From Spirodela intermedia (Eukaryota > Streptophyta > Magnoliopsida > Alismatales > Araceae): a stretch of 64,000 nucleotides of DNA. The notes under the pieces were generated by a model. That model worked only from the letters and a program-made list of their open reading frames with translations. It searched no databases and was not told where the DNA came from. A program made the translations under genes and the position numbers. The first letter of the stretch is position 1. Every line of letters begins with the position of its first letter. The stretch is from the NCBI GenBank assembly GCA_902729315.2, contig LR746264.1:4038378-4102377 (forward strand), given 5' to 3'. Positions 21,135 to 33,178 of the stretch are shown here, one piece after another.

Positions 21135-22307
21135 ATGTCTGCAGTGTTCTACAGAGGCCTTCTCCGGCTCCGCATCATCCAAGCGGCACCCTTGATCAGG
21201 AATCTCGCCGCCACTGCCTCGGCCGTCGTGTCCCCTTCCGAGCGATCCTCTTCCTCGGCATTCACCGTCAGCTTCCTGACATCCTCCTGCGGACTCGCCC
21301 CGGCGCAGGCCGCCTCCATCGCGCGGTCCCTCCGTCTCAGCGAGGAGACCCGGCACAAGCCGGAGTCCGTCCTCGCCCTCCTCCAGTCGCAGGGTTTCTC
21401 AGAGGCCCAGATCGCCGAGCTCGTTTGCCGATCGCCCCGCGTCCTCCTCTCCAGAGTTGAGCTGAAGTTGGGGCCAAAGGTGCAGTATCTGAACCACATG
21501 GGCTTCTCCTCGGATATGATCGCTCGGGATCCCAGGGTTCTGCTGCGGAGCCTCGAACGGCACATCCGGCCCTGCTTCGAGTTCCTCCGGTGTTTCATTG
21601 GATCTGCCAAGGACTTCCGCACCCTTTTCCGGCGCCACAGGTGGTGCCTGGACTTCGATATGAAGACCACCATGATCCCCAACGTGGCCCTTCTCCTGGA
21701 AATGGGTGTGGCCGCGCCAGCCATCTCTAGATTAATAGTTACTCATCCGCGGAGCTTAATGAAGAACCGCGAGCGGTTCTTGGAAATAATCAAGATTGTG
21801 CAGGATTGGGGCTTGACGCCGGAGAAGAACCTTTTCCTCCATGCAATAAGGGCGATAGCTGGGTTGGGTAAGTCGACCCTTGCTACTAGGTTGGAACTGT
21901 TCAAGCGGCTGGGTTGGTCAGATGATGACATCATCTCGGCATTCCAGAGAGGCCCTTTGTTCATATTGGTGTCCGAGCAGAAGTTACTATGCATGACTTC
22001 TTTTGCCAGGAAATTGGGGTTGACGCCATCAGACATAAGCAGGCAGCCGAAGCTTTTAATGTATGGGTTCGAGAAGAGGATCCTACCGAGATATGCTGTG
22101 TGGCAGGTTTTACTGGCCAAGGGACTTATTAAACAGAACAACAAGCTAGTTTCCATGTTTACTACTTCAGAGAAGCCGTTCCTCGATAGATTTGTGATGA
22201 GACATCTGGACAAAGTTCCAGAACTATTGGACGTGTACCTTGGTAAGATCAAGGTTGAAGAGCTTGGTTTGTGTGGTAAGGAGAGCAGATGTCAAAAGGA
22301 TTCGTAG
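21135..22307 (+). CDS. mTERF-family organelle nucleic-acid-binding protein, 390 aa
   Basis: mTERF proteins bind organellar DNA or RNA and act in transcription, splicing or translation in mitochondria or plastids. The sequence shows repeated helical mTERF motifs: LLQSQGFSEAQIAELVCRSP, VQYLNHMGFSSDMIARDPRV, LLLEMGVAAPAISRLIVTHP, RLELFKRLGWSDDDIISAFQ, FARKLGLTPSDISRQPKLLM. The first 45 residues are rich in R, S and A with almost no acidic residues (FYRGLLRLRIIQAAPLIRNL...), consistent with an organelle transit peptide, probably mitochondrial. The gene is a single exon, as is usual for the plant clade that is expanded in tandem. I chose the ATG at 21135; the frame is open 12 codons further upstream but without another ATG. 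The 5' half is GC-rich and the 3' half less so. The specific target is unknown. Confidence 0.93.
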   Translation: MSAVFYRGLLRLRIIQAAPLIRNLAATASAVVSPSERSSSSAFTVSFLTSSCGLAPAQAASIARSLRLSEETRHKPESVLALLQSQGFSEAQIAELVCRSPRVLLSRVELKLGPKVQYLNHMGFSSDMIARDPRVLLRSLERHIRPCFEFLRCFIGSAKDFRTLFRRHRWCLDFDMKTTMIPNVALLLEMGVAAPAISRLIVTHPRSLMKNRERFLEIIKIVQDWGLTPEKNLFLHAIRAIAGLGKSTLATRLELFKRLGWSDDDIISAFQRGPLFILVSEQKLLCMTSFARKLGLTPSDISRQPKLLMYGFEKRILPRYAVWQVLLAKGLIKQNNKLVSMFTTSEKPFLDRFVMRHLDKVPELLDVYLGKIKVEELGLCGKESRCQKDS

Positions 22308-24700
22308 AGAGGAGGGAACAGTGCTTTTGGTTATCTGTGCCCCTCCCTGTGCCCCCAAAAGCGGAGCTAGATGATGAAAAATTTGTGTACATTCTTTGAG
22401 AAACCCAGACAACTGATTTGTTATTTTGAAAGATTTTGCCTGTTATCTGTAAGTAGGCAGAGTGGTTCTTGAAATATGAAGATTTTGGTTTTCTTTTCAC
22501 AGTTGACTTCGTTGGAAAATGTGTACTCTGATTGGGAAGAAAGTGTAGGGTGATGTCTATATTTTATGAGACAAATACAGGAAGTCTGGTTCAATGAATT
22601 CAGCTTTACTGGATCATATAGACAAATCTGATTGAAAAACGATTACGTTGGTAATTTTTCTTGTTTCATCCACTTATCCAATCATCTCTACTTTCTTTTC
22701 TTCTTCCTCCAAAAGTGTGTTTTAATTTCAAACCATTTTATATTTAGCAAGGTAAATGCCATATGGTTTATTTACATAAACAAAATATAGTTTTTACTCA
22801 AAAACCGTGGGATAATCCAATTCCTTTTTCTATGAAACATTCCTTTTTTCATCCCAGATGACACTAAAAGACAGAATAATGTTGGATTTTGGTTGAGGGA
22901 TTGTGAAAGCTCATTAAAACAATTTCCGATTCCATGACACATAAAGTGTATACCCTCCTGACTTTTCTGAAAGTATTTAGTGTCCGTATATTTTAACAGC
23001 TGAACAATTTGGGCCGGTTCAGTGTCGATTTCTGAAAATTAAGAAGCAAATGCCTTGTTTAGTAAATACACCAGGGCCATTCTATCTCGGTGGTTCTTCA
23101 GGTTTGCTCAGTTTTCTGCAGTGGGGACTTACATGATGGATCATATGAAGTTTATTCTGTATTGTCCTCAAGGTTTATTTCATGGGGTGGCGCCCATTTG
23201 AGTAAGTTCAGACATTGTAGTCTTGTACGTCAAGGATAACAGTTGCCGGTATTTCAATGTTTTTGACTCAATGGTGGTGGTCTTTTTAATGAGAATATTA
23301 TGGCGTTTAAAAGCCTGAATTGGTGGTGACCCCAATCAGTAATACGATTAATTTTGATGTCTTTGAGGGGTGCTTTCCAAGCTAAGATGAAACTGGGGAT
23401 GAAACCAGTAACTTTCATTTTTTTAATTCCTGAAAGGCATTCTTTTGGTCTGATGTCGATCTAGTCAGAAAAGGGGTTAGCCCTAGTGAGTGAGTTGACT
23501 TTTTTAACAGGGAAGACTGATGATAATGTTAGTGACCTCCTCTGAGGAGCTCTTCTCCTCCTCTGCTGGCTTTTCTCTTTCCCATTTTTTGAGAGCTCTC
23601 TTGAATCAGTCTCCCCTCACTCTTTGCACGAGTTCCAGAGAAGTTTCCCTGCTTGAACTCTTCATTTGTATTCTTGTAATGATGGAACCATCTTCTTCTC
23701 TCTCCTCTACTTGCTGCAAAAAGAAAAAAAAAAGGGGCGGGGAGAGTTTTTTGAATCCCTTGTTTTCTGGCCTGATCCCTGATGCACATTTGTTTCTAAT
23801 CTCAAACCGGATGCAATCATAAAAACCATGTTCAGGGGAGAAACCTAGTTCCTAAGGGCATATGGGGATATTTTAAGTACCGCATGGCCCTAGTTGCTAA
23901 AGCCTTTTGCCTATACAGGATTTCCTACCAAGTCTACCAAAGCAGTCTGTAATTCAGACGACTTACAGTGATGTCATTTTTTTCTCTTGTCTGTTGGAGT
24001 TCTTATTCCCCCAAGGCTAATGAGACCCTCACTATTTGTCATTTTCGGATCCGAGCCTCAACCCATGAGAGAGTGGTTGTCAAATAGGTTTATCTCCCAT
24101 GAATACTAGTAAGGTCTTGCAACAGAGGAACAGGGTGGGATTCACAGTTTTTTATCCCAAATTGTGGAGACCATCTCCTCTGGATTTTTCGTTGTTTGCT
24201 GCTGATCTCTCTCTCTCTCTCTCTCTCTCTCCCTCTCGGTTCTTGTCATTGCTCCTTACTGTTTTATCAAAATTACCCTTTCATCACAGCTAGAAAAGAG
24301 GATCTCCACAATTTGGGATCCGAAACTGTAATGTAAAGGCCCCTTCCTTCGATTGGTTAGTATCCTAGAATTCATATTTGGGCATGTTCCAAGATGAAAA
24401 CTGATCTTCCTGGAGTATACCCAATTTTCCCTAGTTTTTCTTAGATATGAAAGGAAAGGATGACGGTTTTCTCCTGCATGTCTTCTATTCCCAGCATATC
24501 TGTCATCATAAGCTTGTGCTCACGCAGTAGCGGTTGCCTTAGTTTCTACATGCTGGGAACACTGACATGAGCAAGCCGTCTGATGATACATAATCTTTCC
24601 CACACTCTCTGTCATTGGTTCCAGTAAACAACTCTTCTTACATGTTGTCTTTGCAGCGGAATTAAGAGAAGCCTTAGTGAGATTATAATAGCTTTCCTTC
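22308..24700. other. Non-coding region downstream of mTERF
   Basis: It begins with the mTERF 3' UTR. I see no open frame of coding character on either strand. It includes a run of A in 'aaaaagaaaaaaaaagg' near 23720 and a (CT)n microsatellite at about 24205-24236. Sequence composition is mixed, unlike the very AT-rich retroelement zone to the left. Confidence 0.5.
24205..24236 (+). repeat. (CT)n microsatellite
   Basis: About 15 CT dinucleotides in a row, in non-coding sequence. A matching (GA)n lies at 25188-25209. Confidence 0.9.
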
Positions 24701-24724
24701 ATTGAGAAGCCTTCAGTGATCTAT

Positions 24725-25095
24725 TGAGGAGAGAACATGTAGAGCTCTAACGGAAAACCCAAGATGAAACTCCTGATTTTGCTAGAAGCATAGAGAAAAA
24801 AATGATATGGATCATGGGTATGCCCTCTTAGTTCATAGAAAGAACATGAAGGAACAGATGAAGAATGAGGCAGCAAAGTATGGTTTTGTCCCATATCGGT
24901 TATTATAATTTTTATGCTGACATGTCTTCCTTGGAAAATCTTTTTGACCACAATTATAGTTTTACTCCTGAGCCACCTTATATATAGAGAGTTTGGAAAC
25001 CCTTTTTTAACAACCTTTTTCCCCTGCCATGTGGCCTTTCCTATTGCAAACCCCCTCAAGATCCGCTTGATCTTCACCAGAACTTGTCCTCCCAT
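24725..25095 (-). mobile_element. Possible LTR or promoter-like fragment (minus strand)
   Basis: Read on the minus strand, the order is CACATGGCAGGGG, then CTCTATATATAAGG (TATA-like, about 24979-24992), then GATATGGGACAAAAC (about 24883-24897). This 'TATA then GAT-TGGGAC' arrangement is often seen in plant LTRs. A 124-codon open frame also covers it, but the product (about 24721-25095) resembles nothing I know and is probably chance. No repeat partner is visible. Confidence 0.25.
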
Positions 25096-25187
25096 AAGGG
25101 CTTTTCTTTTGTCTTTGAAATGCTTATTGACCTCAGCCTGACCTTTACGAGGCCCTTCCCTACCCTAAAAGCCTTTGAGAGAATATC

Positions 25188-25209
25188 GAGAGAGAGAGAG
25201 AGAGAGAGA
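25188..25209 (+). repeat. (GA)n microsatellite
   Basis: About 11 GA units in non-coding sequence. Confidence 0.85.
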
Positions 25210-26550
25210 TAGACGTACTACATCCATCCATGTCCAGACGAAGATGGACTGTGAAATTTATAGAGATTGACTCCCATGATCTGATTGGTCTGAGCAGTGA
25301 CTCCCAAGTTTTCACTACAATGGCACATCAGCTTGTCCTTTTCGAGCATCATGCAGAAGTGAGTGTGTGTTTCTACATCGGATTCCTCGACAAGGTGGCT
25401 TCTTCTCAAATTGAAGTTATACTCAAGAAGTCTTTTTCTAGAGCTTGCTTTGAAATGAGCCTCATCTGTTGAAGAGATAATTGGTGGCACACTGACAAGG
25501 AAGACCACTATTATCATCTTTGTGTAATGTATAGAATATTGTGTTGTTCTACGTTGTTCAACTTGCTGTAGTCATAGTCAATGGAGTGGTCTATATCACC
25601 TTATAAAACTAACCAAATTTGACAATATATGATTGACAAGATTATTGGTTCTGCCCTTGTGGGACTTTGAGAGGTGGCCTAAGACTTATGCAAGCATGTA
25701 GATGCATATCTTTAATTAGCAAATTTGTCAATGTCGTACAACCTTAGAGTATTTGCTGAGAATTTAACTAATTACTTTTCATGTAGGGAATAAGTGTGAC
25801 TTAGGCATTGACTAGACATCACTCCACTCATCAGTTGCATAGATCACTATTGTGTAGATCCACACACTGCACTATAGAGATCTCTTCGAGGGCAAAGTCT
25901 CACTTCCCTAACTTAACAAGTACATTGCATGATTGCCCTATGAGCTACTATGACTGAAAATATCATAAAGGGGCACGACCACTAACCTATCTATATACTT
26001 CTAAAATGTGATATTCATCTAAAATTATATAAGATTGTCAGTGCATTTCCAATGTCCATAGCATCACAATAAACTCACATCACCCATACTTCATTATAGA
26101 ATGTCTCCAACTGGTCTTTCCCTCTTATTCTGGACTTATTGCAAGCAACTCCTTTGTATATTCCTCATTATCATTATGTCCAAAGTTTGGTAGTTTATAC
26201 ATAGTATAAAGTTGTAAAGTTATACTTCATTTGGAAAGGAATTGGGCTTAGAAAATGTATTTCATGATGGATGTTACTTGTCTAAATTCTTTAGTAGATA
26301 TGATGTGTCTTATCTTGTAAGCATGTGCTCAACATAGTCTCAACTCATGTTTCATCCATCTTACATGATGGTGCTATTTGCTTTTGGAGCATTTCTGCTT
26401 TTAATGTGAACCAAATACAAACAAAGTAAAACTGTTGTTTAGCACCTTAAATTTATGTCATGCATTCATAAAAAGATCGGTCACCAATTTTCAAGTCTTT
26501 GCAAAGATACTTGTGATTTTATTAATTCCAATACATTTTTTTCCATTATG
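25210..26550. other. Non-coding, AT-rich, no gene seen
   Basis: Only short random frames. No recognisable element boundary before the tRNA relic at 26553. Confidence 0.45.
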
Positions 26551-26552
26551 TG

Positions 26553-26625
26553 AAACTACTAACTCAAAGGTTAGAGCACTGCATTTATAATGCAATGGTC
26601 ATTGGTTTTCTTTTTCCATGATTGA
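26553..26625 (+). pseudogene. trnT-UGU: Decayed chloroplast trnT(UGU) inserted in the nucleus (NUPT)
   Basis: The stretch reads CTAACTCAAAGGTTAGAGCA, then CTGCATTTATAATGCAATGG, then TCATTGGTT. From my knowledge of plastid tRNA-Thr(UGU), which carries the well-known AGAGCATCGCATTTGTAATG segment, the D-arm, anticodon arm and variable region match closely. The differences fall mostly at former CG sites (CG to TG or CA). The anticodon TGT has become TAT and the T-arm and acceptor 3' side are missing, so it is not a working tRNA. It marks an old plastid DNA insertion; I could not delimit the flanking plastid sequence. Confidence 0.75.
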
Positions 26626-26634
26626 TTGTGTAGA

Positions 26635-26880
26635 AGATGAAAATCTCAATACTCAACTTATGACAGTCATGCCTCTAGGGTTTACATCCTAACCCTAGAT
26701 GCAGCCTAATGGGTCACGACATATTTGACCAATTACCACTAGATGACAGTCCACTAAATAGGCCATAACATAGGAAAGTCTAATAGGCATGACCAATTAC
26801 ATTTAACACCCTCCCTCAAGCTGAAACCCAGATATTTTATGCACCAAGCTTGGTAAAAATGGTCATCAACTGATTTACAG
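26635..26880 (-). mobile_element. 3' end of a copia element: end of RNase H, polypurine tract, LTR
   Basis: On the minus strand, IFTKLGA-like residues (end of copia RNase H) are followed by CAGCTTGAGGGAGGG, the classic polypurine tract of plant copia elements, then TGTTAAATGTAATTGGTCATG at about 26812, the start of an LTR that runs down to about 26635. Only this end of the element is present. It borders the plastid trnT relic. Confidence 0.7.
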
Positions 26881-28221
26881 ATTTTGGGACCATTTGTAAG
26901 TGCTTATATGAGTTTTCTTACTTTTCACATTTTTCTTACTCTCACTTGGTTAGAAAAGGTTTTTAAATCATTTATATTATTTAGGCACTATGCAAGAGTA
27001 CAACGATTTTTCCACATTGTTGTTACAATTTGACAATATTTAATCGATTTATATAATCCAATGTTAACCATTAACAAACTGTCTTAAATAAGCTATAATT
27101 CCATGTCATTCTTAAGCATTGAATGTAGATGCATAGTAAACAAAGCTTCCACACTCAAGAAGCTACACTTCAAATTTCTAAGAACTAATAGTTTTTTCTT
27201 TGATATGTGTATTTGAGTACACAATGTATTCAAATCAAGCTTGAGCTATTAAGCTAGAAGAAATTAGCTGAGAACTAATCTATATAAGTTATCAAGCTTG
27301 AATATGCTATTATTGGAGAACAATTAGGTATACTCCAGTCATTAGGTTACTAGAGGCTGTACACAAAGAGTGAAGTCAACTTAGTGTACCAAACATTGGT
27401 TAGGAGAAGACTTAAGAAGGGAGATTGAATTTATTTTTTCTAATTTTAAATAATTTTGAATTTCTTTCTAATGTTAGCATAGACAAGCTAGGTTAACCAA
27501 TTGTGTCACAACTGGAAACAATAAAATTGATACCCAAAAGATCATATATAATAAGTGGGTTTACCTAAGCTTCAATTATCAGTTACTTATCATCTAAGCC
27601 AAGCAATATGTTACCAAGATATTGCCCCAACATTCTTATTGCACCAAAGTAACTTGAGGTCAGCCCCCACCAGATCAAAGTAACCTGAGAAAAGGAGCAG
27701 GTTTGGAGACTGATTGCTGGTGTGTATAAATCCCAGCTGACGAGTGAGATCATCTTCGCTGCATATCTGCATAAGATGTAAGTAGGCGTTTTAGTTAAGC
27801 TATATTCTTCTCATCCCTCGTTCGCGGAAGAAGCAGGAGGCAGATGAAGTCAACGTATGGGTTTGGTCATCCAAACAAGAGGGCATTTTCTCTCTCTAAT
27901 AGCGTCAGATTCTCTCTACTATTTGGTATGAACCTGATCCAATTCTCTCTCTCCGGCAGTGCTCCTCCCGTATGATGATTCAGAAGCGCAGCAGCAGCCT
28001 ACCCAAGAAAGACTCAGACAAACAGTCGTCAAAAGTCCCAAGAATCGTAGGCAGCACCAAGTGTAAAATTTTAAGGACTCAACGGCCTCATAAACGGACT
28101 CAACGCCAATTTTAACCAACCAAGATAAGGGGGCCCCTACAAGTTCAAACCGCAAGAAGGAAAGCTAGAGAGAGAATGACTTGCCGCCGGACCCACCGCC
28201 ATCCCACAGAGAAGAGCTCCT
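26881..28221. other. Non-coding region; right end is the NAC-alpha 3' UTR
   Basis: The left part is AT-rich with no gene. From about 27700 composition becomes more balanced; since NAC-alpha reads on the minus strand and stops at 28222, its 3' UTR lies just below that. A 78-codon minus frame at 27919-28155 shows no family resemblance and is rejected. Confidence 0.5.
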
Positions 28222-29153
28222 TTAGTTGGTCAACTCCATGATGGCAGTGACAATGTCACCATCAGCTGCCTTGAGGGCCTTCACCGCCTTCCCCCGCGAC
28301 ACACCGGCCTGGGTCATCACCAGCTCAATGTCCTTGGGGTCAACGCCGGATTCGTCCACGTCCTCCTCATCCTGGGCCGCGGCTGCCGCCGCTGATGACT
28401 CGGCCTTGGAAAGGACGTGGCTCAGGTCGGCGGTCTTGAACTGCTCCGCCGCCTGCGTCTGCAGCTGCGAGCTCAGGTCCTCAATCTTTGCCTCCCCAAA
28501 GATCACGTAGGTGTCCGAGTTTGGGCTCTTGAAAACATCCGGCCTCGAAATGACGAACAGTATCTGCGGGGAAATAAAATCCCCCCCAACTCCTTTAATC
28601 AGAGCTTCATTCACATAACAGCCTGGCAGGCTGAGAATAGTGAGAGAGAGAGAGAGGGGCTTACATTCTTGCTCTTCTTGACGGTGACGCGACTGACACC
28701 ACTAAACGACTTCATGCCAAGCTTCAGCATGGCCTTGCGGCTCTTCTTCTCGCTCCTGCTCTGCTTTGACTTTCCACTCCCATCATCACCAAGGCCTGAA
28801 ATTTTATAAACAAAGATGAATATACAAGAAAACTTGATTGCATTTAATGCATGTACTCGAGGGGGAAACTGCATCCCTCACGACATTCAACTGAAACTTC
28901 GAATTACGCTTAAAACTATGAAGAAAATTAGATTCATTATTTAAGTCAACATCCCCTACCTTCGGCATCATCCTCGTCCTTGTCGTCGTCTTCATCGTCC
29001 TCATCATCATCATCGTCATCTTCAACAACTGGCTCATCAGGCTGGACAGAGGAATATTTCAACGCATCAGATAATGAAAATAAGGGGATGAATTAACAGC
29101 ATACGATGAAAGAGATTGAACCATGACAAAAGAGTGTGTGCGTGTGTGTGTGT

Positions 29154-29189
<36 letters not shown>

Positions 29190-31177
29190 TAAGTCTTAGT
29201 TCTACCATAATACGCTCTAAAAAAGCAAGCAGGATAGATGAGCTAATGTAATTGAGGTTCTGAAACAAAATTGCAGCCACATTTAAGAAATCCAACAGAT
29301 CACATGAAGATATACTTTTCAATTTGAATAACAAAGAACTCAGTAGGAACTCTAAAATATTCAGAAAATGACAATTCAATGTAAAAATAGTTTCAAACTG
29401 GCAATGTAAGGTTAATTCTTTTGCTGAGATCCCCAATCTCTGTTATCGTTGGCCGCAGACAAGCTATTATTAATCATCTTCTTGCCTAAATGTAAACCCA
29501 CCTTGCGTTCTCCATGCTTGATATGTTGTATGTGACATGTTCATATCAACGCTTCATAATTGAGCACCTTTTGTGTTTCAATGGTTTGTTAAATGCATCT
29601 TGATGATCAACAGAAGACAACCTCTTATAAGTTTTGAGGAAGAAAAATGAAACCGTCTGCACAACCAAATTACGCGATGATTTTCTACGAAATTAAAATT
29701 TTCGGTAAGGTCCCATGAGAATATACGCATATTCGTATTCAAAATCATACTGCCGACAGGTTTCAGTTACGGATGTAGATTTTCAGGATGTAAGATGTAT
29801 CTTAAACTTTATAAGGGCCTGTCAAATAGTGAAACCTCATGTCATTTGATTCTTTGAAATATGGAGGGAAATAAACAATATTTTCCTCAATGTTCTGACT
29901 GTAACAAATTCACATAAACAGAATAATTAAAAACACCAAGATAATTCAAAATAACCACCAACACGACAAAATCCCAAAAAAGGGCATGAAAACCAAAACT
30001 GCGTTGTCAAATATTTTGTCCATTAATAAGCTGTCGAGTAGCCAGGCAAATGGCCAGGTAAAACTCTGAAAATCTCCCAAAAATCTTTTCCTAGGCTGCT
30101 TAGGTATACGAAGAGAGGCGAAGATGCGATCAGCCAAACTTTTGGCCTTTATAAATGAGCGTGTAATCAGAAGGTTTTAAACCAGTTAATGATAAGAATG
30201 GTTCAAACGCGAGAATTGCTCAATCTGAACCATAAAAGTCAGCAAAAGACACAATTCATATTCAGAAGAAAAGGATCCGAATTCTATCAAATAACAATGG
30301 CTAATTAGAGAAGGGATAAAGAACGAAAAACATCACTGGCTCAAGGATGTCAGAGGGGTCGAGAGAAATCAGAAAACGAGAGGGAGAACACAGGCATACG
30401 AAGGGTTTACGATTCTGTGAGAGGAAAAGCGGCAACGTAGAAACATATTAAACATAAAATGACTTTAAAAAGTTTTAAACATTGAATAAAATTACATTTT
30501 GGGATTTCATGGGCTTGCCACGCACATAACTCCAAAGTTCAGACATAGAACTTAGAAATAGCCGTTTCATATACTTTCAATTGTAAGACTCACAGTGGGA
30601 AAATGATAACACGCTATGCAGTAATCAACAATTCAAAGGCAATAGCGAAGGTCAGTATTTTTAGAATTCAAGGAAAAGCCAAAGCCTACAACGCACGTCA
30701 AAAGGCAAGGCCCGTAAGTCAGGTGAAAGGAGCACATGGTTTTTTCTGGAGGTTAAATGCTCTGTCTGCAGAAAAATCTACGTTAATGACGCGGATCAAG
30801 AACACAAGAAACGTTTACGTTCAATCCCTCCAAGATTTAATAAAAAGCACTGTCCACGCTTCCATGTCATAGAAGCCAGTAAACCAGACCTAAATCGATT
30901 TGAGAGCAATCGGTTTATCGTATCAAACCTTCGTCCGAAAACAGTCATAATGAGCAATAAGAAAAACACCCGAATGCCAGGCCATAAGAAGCCCTGCACC
31001 TGTATTCCCATCCCATTCCACATAACCATATCACGTTTCGGACACCATATTCGACACAAAATCATAAACAATGGAGGCGATGACGTAGTCGGCAATAAAT
31101 AAGGAAGAGGGGCTCACGTCGATCTTCTGCTGTTCAAGGTGGGCGGCGAGGAGCTCCTCCTGTGTTTGGGCAGTCAT
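28222..31177 (-). CDS. NACA: Nascent polypeptide-associated complex subunit alpha-like protein, 204 aa, 4 exons
   Basis: NAC-alpha pairs with BTF3/NAC-beta at the ribosome exit tunnel and shields nascent chains in the cytosol. Exons on the minus strand: 31177-31118 ([20 protein letters not shown]), 29041-28960 (acidic run [21 protein letters not shown]), 28795-28665 ([20 protein letters not shown]), 28563-28222 ([20 protein letters not shown] to the stop). All junctions are GT-AG and phases match; the sum is 615 bp. The NAC domain spans roughly residues 60-125 and a C-terminal UBA domain ([20 protein letters not shown]) ends in MELTN. Length fits the family. Intron 1 is about 2.1 kb, far larger than the others. 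A TATA-like run and a telo-box lie upstream of the ATG. Confidence 0.95.
29042..31117 (-). other. Long first intron of NAC-alpha
   Basis: About 2.1 kb between exons 1 and 2. It holds a (GT)n/(GA)n compound microsatellite at about 29138-29187 and otherwise shows no gene or element. First introns of highly expressed plant genes often carry enhancing sequence; that is a possibility, not something shown here. Confidence 0.6.
29138..29187 (+). repeat. Compound (GT)n-(GA)n microsatellite
   Basis: A short GT run is followed by about 15 GA units inside the first intron of NAC-alpha. Confidence 0.9.
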
Positions 31178-31320
31178 GGTGTTGCTGCAAGTGAGGCGAA
31201 AAGATTGAACAAGAAGACACAAAAACCCTAAACCTGATGAGGCCGCCGGAACCAATGTTAGAAAACGACGCGATTCTATCAGGAGACACGGGAAAGGGTG
31301 CAGTATATATATATATTTCA
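31178..31320 (-). promoter_or_regulatory. NAC-alpha core promoter: TATA run and telo-box
   Basis: On the minus strand a TATATATATATACTG run at about 31302-31317 lies some 130 bp before the ATG. The plus strand carries AAAAACCCTAAACC (telo-box) at about 31221-31234, in the leader. Telo-boxes are typical of genes for the translation apparatus, which suits NAC. Confidence 0.55.
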
Positions 31321-33178
31321 GTCGGGAGTGCGATATATTACGAGATTACCTCTCTCGTGGGGGTCCACAACATAACGAATGATAAAGTGACGAGGCGCAT
31401 TTAATCAACGGCCAGCAAGACCCCATTCCAATCAACCACACGCAACCTCGGCAGCCACTCTGAAAAAACTTCACGGAGGATGTTGAGAATCACTTGAACG
31501 TCGATATAAACTTGATTAATTCATTCTTATCTTCAAAAATGGTATTTGACAAGAACTAATTAGACAAATAATATTTTTTATAAATATAATAATATATATA
31601 CGATGATGACTTATATTATAAGCAACGTTCAAGGTTCTTCCCTCACCCAATCAACTCAAAAAATCAATATTTCATTCGACTTGAAGTAGAATGACTAAAG
31701 TGACCTTCATTATGACTTGAACTCATCAAAGTTGGCCTCATTTAAAGGCTTTCACATAAAAAAAAATCATAATAAGAATCTCTAAGCTCTAAAAAAGCTT
31801 AATTATCTACTAGAAAAAGGGAAAAAATGTTCCATTTCTCTATACATATGAATGGATTTTGATGCTAAGTCATCCCCATTTTCAGTTTCATTAACATAAA
31901 AAAAAAAAAAAACGAATCTACTAAATTATGAGAGCTATCTGTGTGACACTTTCCTCCCAATTTTGGAAACCATCACTTTTCCCCCCAAAACTGTTTGATT
32001 AGCTAGCTTTTATTATCAGCATTACTTGGTTTGCAGTTTTTGGGAATAATCATGATAGGTTTGGATTCACATTTTCCTCTCATTTACGTGACCATGGCCT
32101 TCAACCAGCTGCACTTCTTTTGGGTGGGTTTTCACATTACAATAAAACATGTGATAATCATATCTCGTGGGTCATATGCTCCAATCACGCATCAAATTTA
32201 TACTATATTATAATATTAGTAATGACAAATAAATCATTTTGACCGAAGACCCAGGATTTGAGATGGAAATGAAAATTACGTGTACAATCAAAAAACTCAC
32301 ACACAATGTCCTTGAACGACAGGCTTTTCTTCAATTTCACTCAAGCACTCTGCTTTTCGAAATTATTTCTATAATTAATTTTATAATTTATAATTTGAAG
32401 GATAATATTGACGACAATTGGTACATGAAGGAGATGAAAAATGGTGGTACATTTTTATCAAGACTTATTACACATTAAATATCTCTTCCTCTTTAGGGTC
32501 AAGATCTTGCATCTCCATAAAGCTTTGAACACAGAAGGGTTATATTACTTCAGGGTCCTATCCATTATTGGAAATTATTCTCCATGCTGAAATATTATTA
32601 TGGCATCAAAGTAAAAATCTGGAGCTTCAGTACAATCATAGACAATCAAGATCCTCTAAGAGAGGATGTGCAGAGCTACATGGTACCAAGGGAAAAGGAG
32701 ACAAAATGGCATGGCACCCACTAGAGAAGATGATTTTGATGTTAGTAATTTCGTAATTCGTTTTCAAGAGAAGACGATTGGATTCCTTAGAGAGAGGTTA
32801 ACTAGGGGGGAGGGAGAGAGAAGGGGGGGGGTTAACTAGGGGGGCACAAACTGATTCTATACCACTTGGATTCATGAAGCACTCATCAAAAATCATATGT
32901 AAATATGAATAAAAGAAAAGCTAGTGGTGTTCTACGATGGTGACCTTTCACCTTCAGCCATCAACTAGGTCTCCCTAGGCACTCACAAATAGAATAAATG
33001 GTTATACACTTGCAACTAGGCACTACCTCCTACACAACTCAACTCCCAGAGGAGACGGGAGTTTCCGACTTTCCCTTGGTGGAGCCATTCAATTCGCCCC
33101 TGAAAGAAAGAATCCCAAAATGCTCGAGATTAGGGCGGCCAAAAGAAGTTACCCTGGGCACGGAAGGAGACTCTGGCG
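31321..33178. other. Intergenic, no gene seen
   Basis: AT-rich sequence between the NAC-alpha promoter and the DnaJ stop codon. It has A-runs, and near 32800-32850 a short direct repeat of GGTTAACTAGGGGG separated by purine-rich G-runs. The last 150 bases before 33179 would be the DnaJ 3' UTR. Confidence 0.5.

Noticed and set aside
21149-21724. 191-codon minus-strand frame inside mTERF
   Set aside because: GC-rich antisense shadow; arginine-rich composition reflects the complementary codons.
24721-25095. 124-codon minus-strand frame
   Set aside because: No start context, no family resemblance, and it overlaps a TATA-like LTR arrangement; probably chance.
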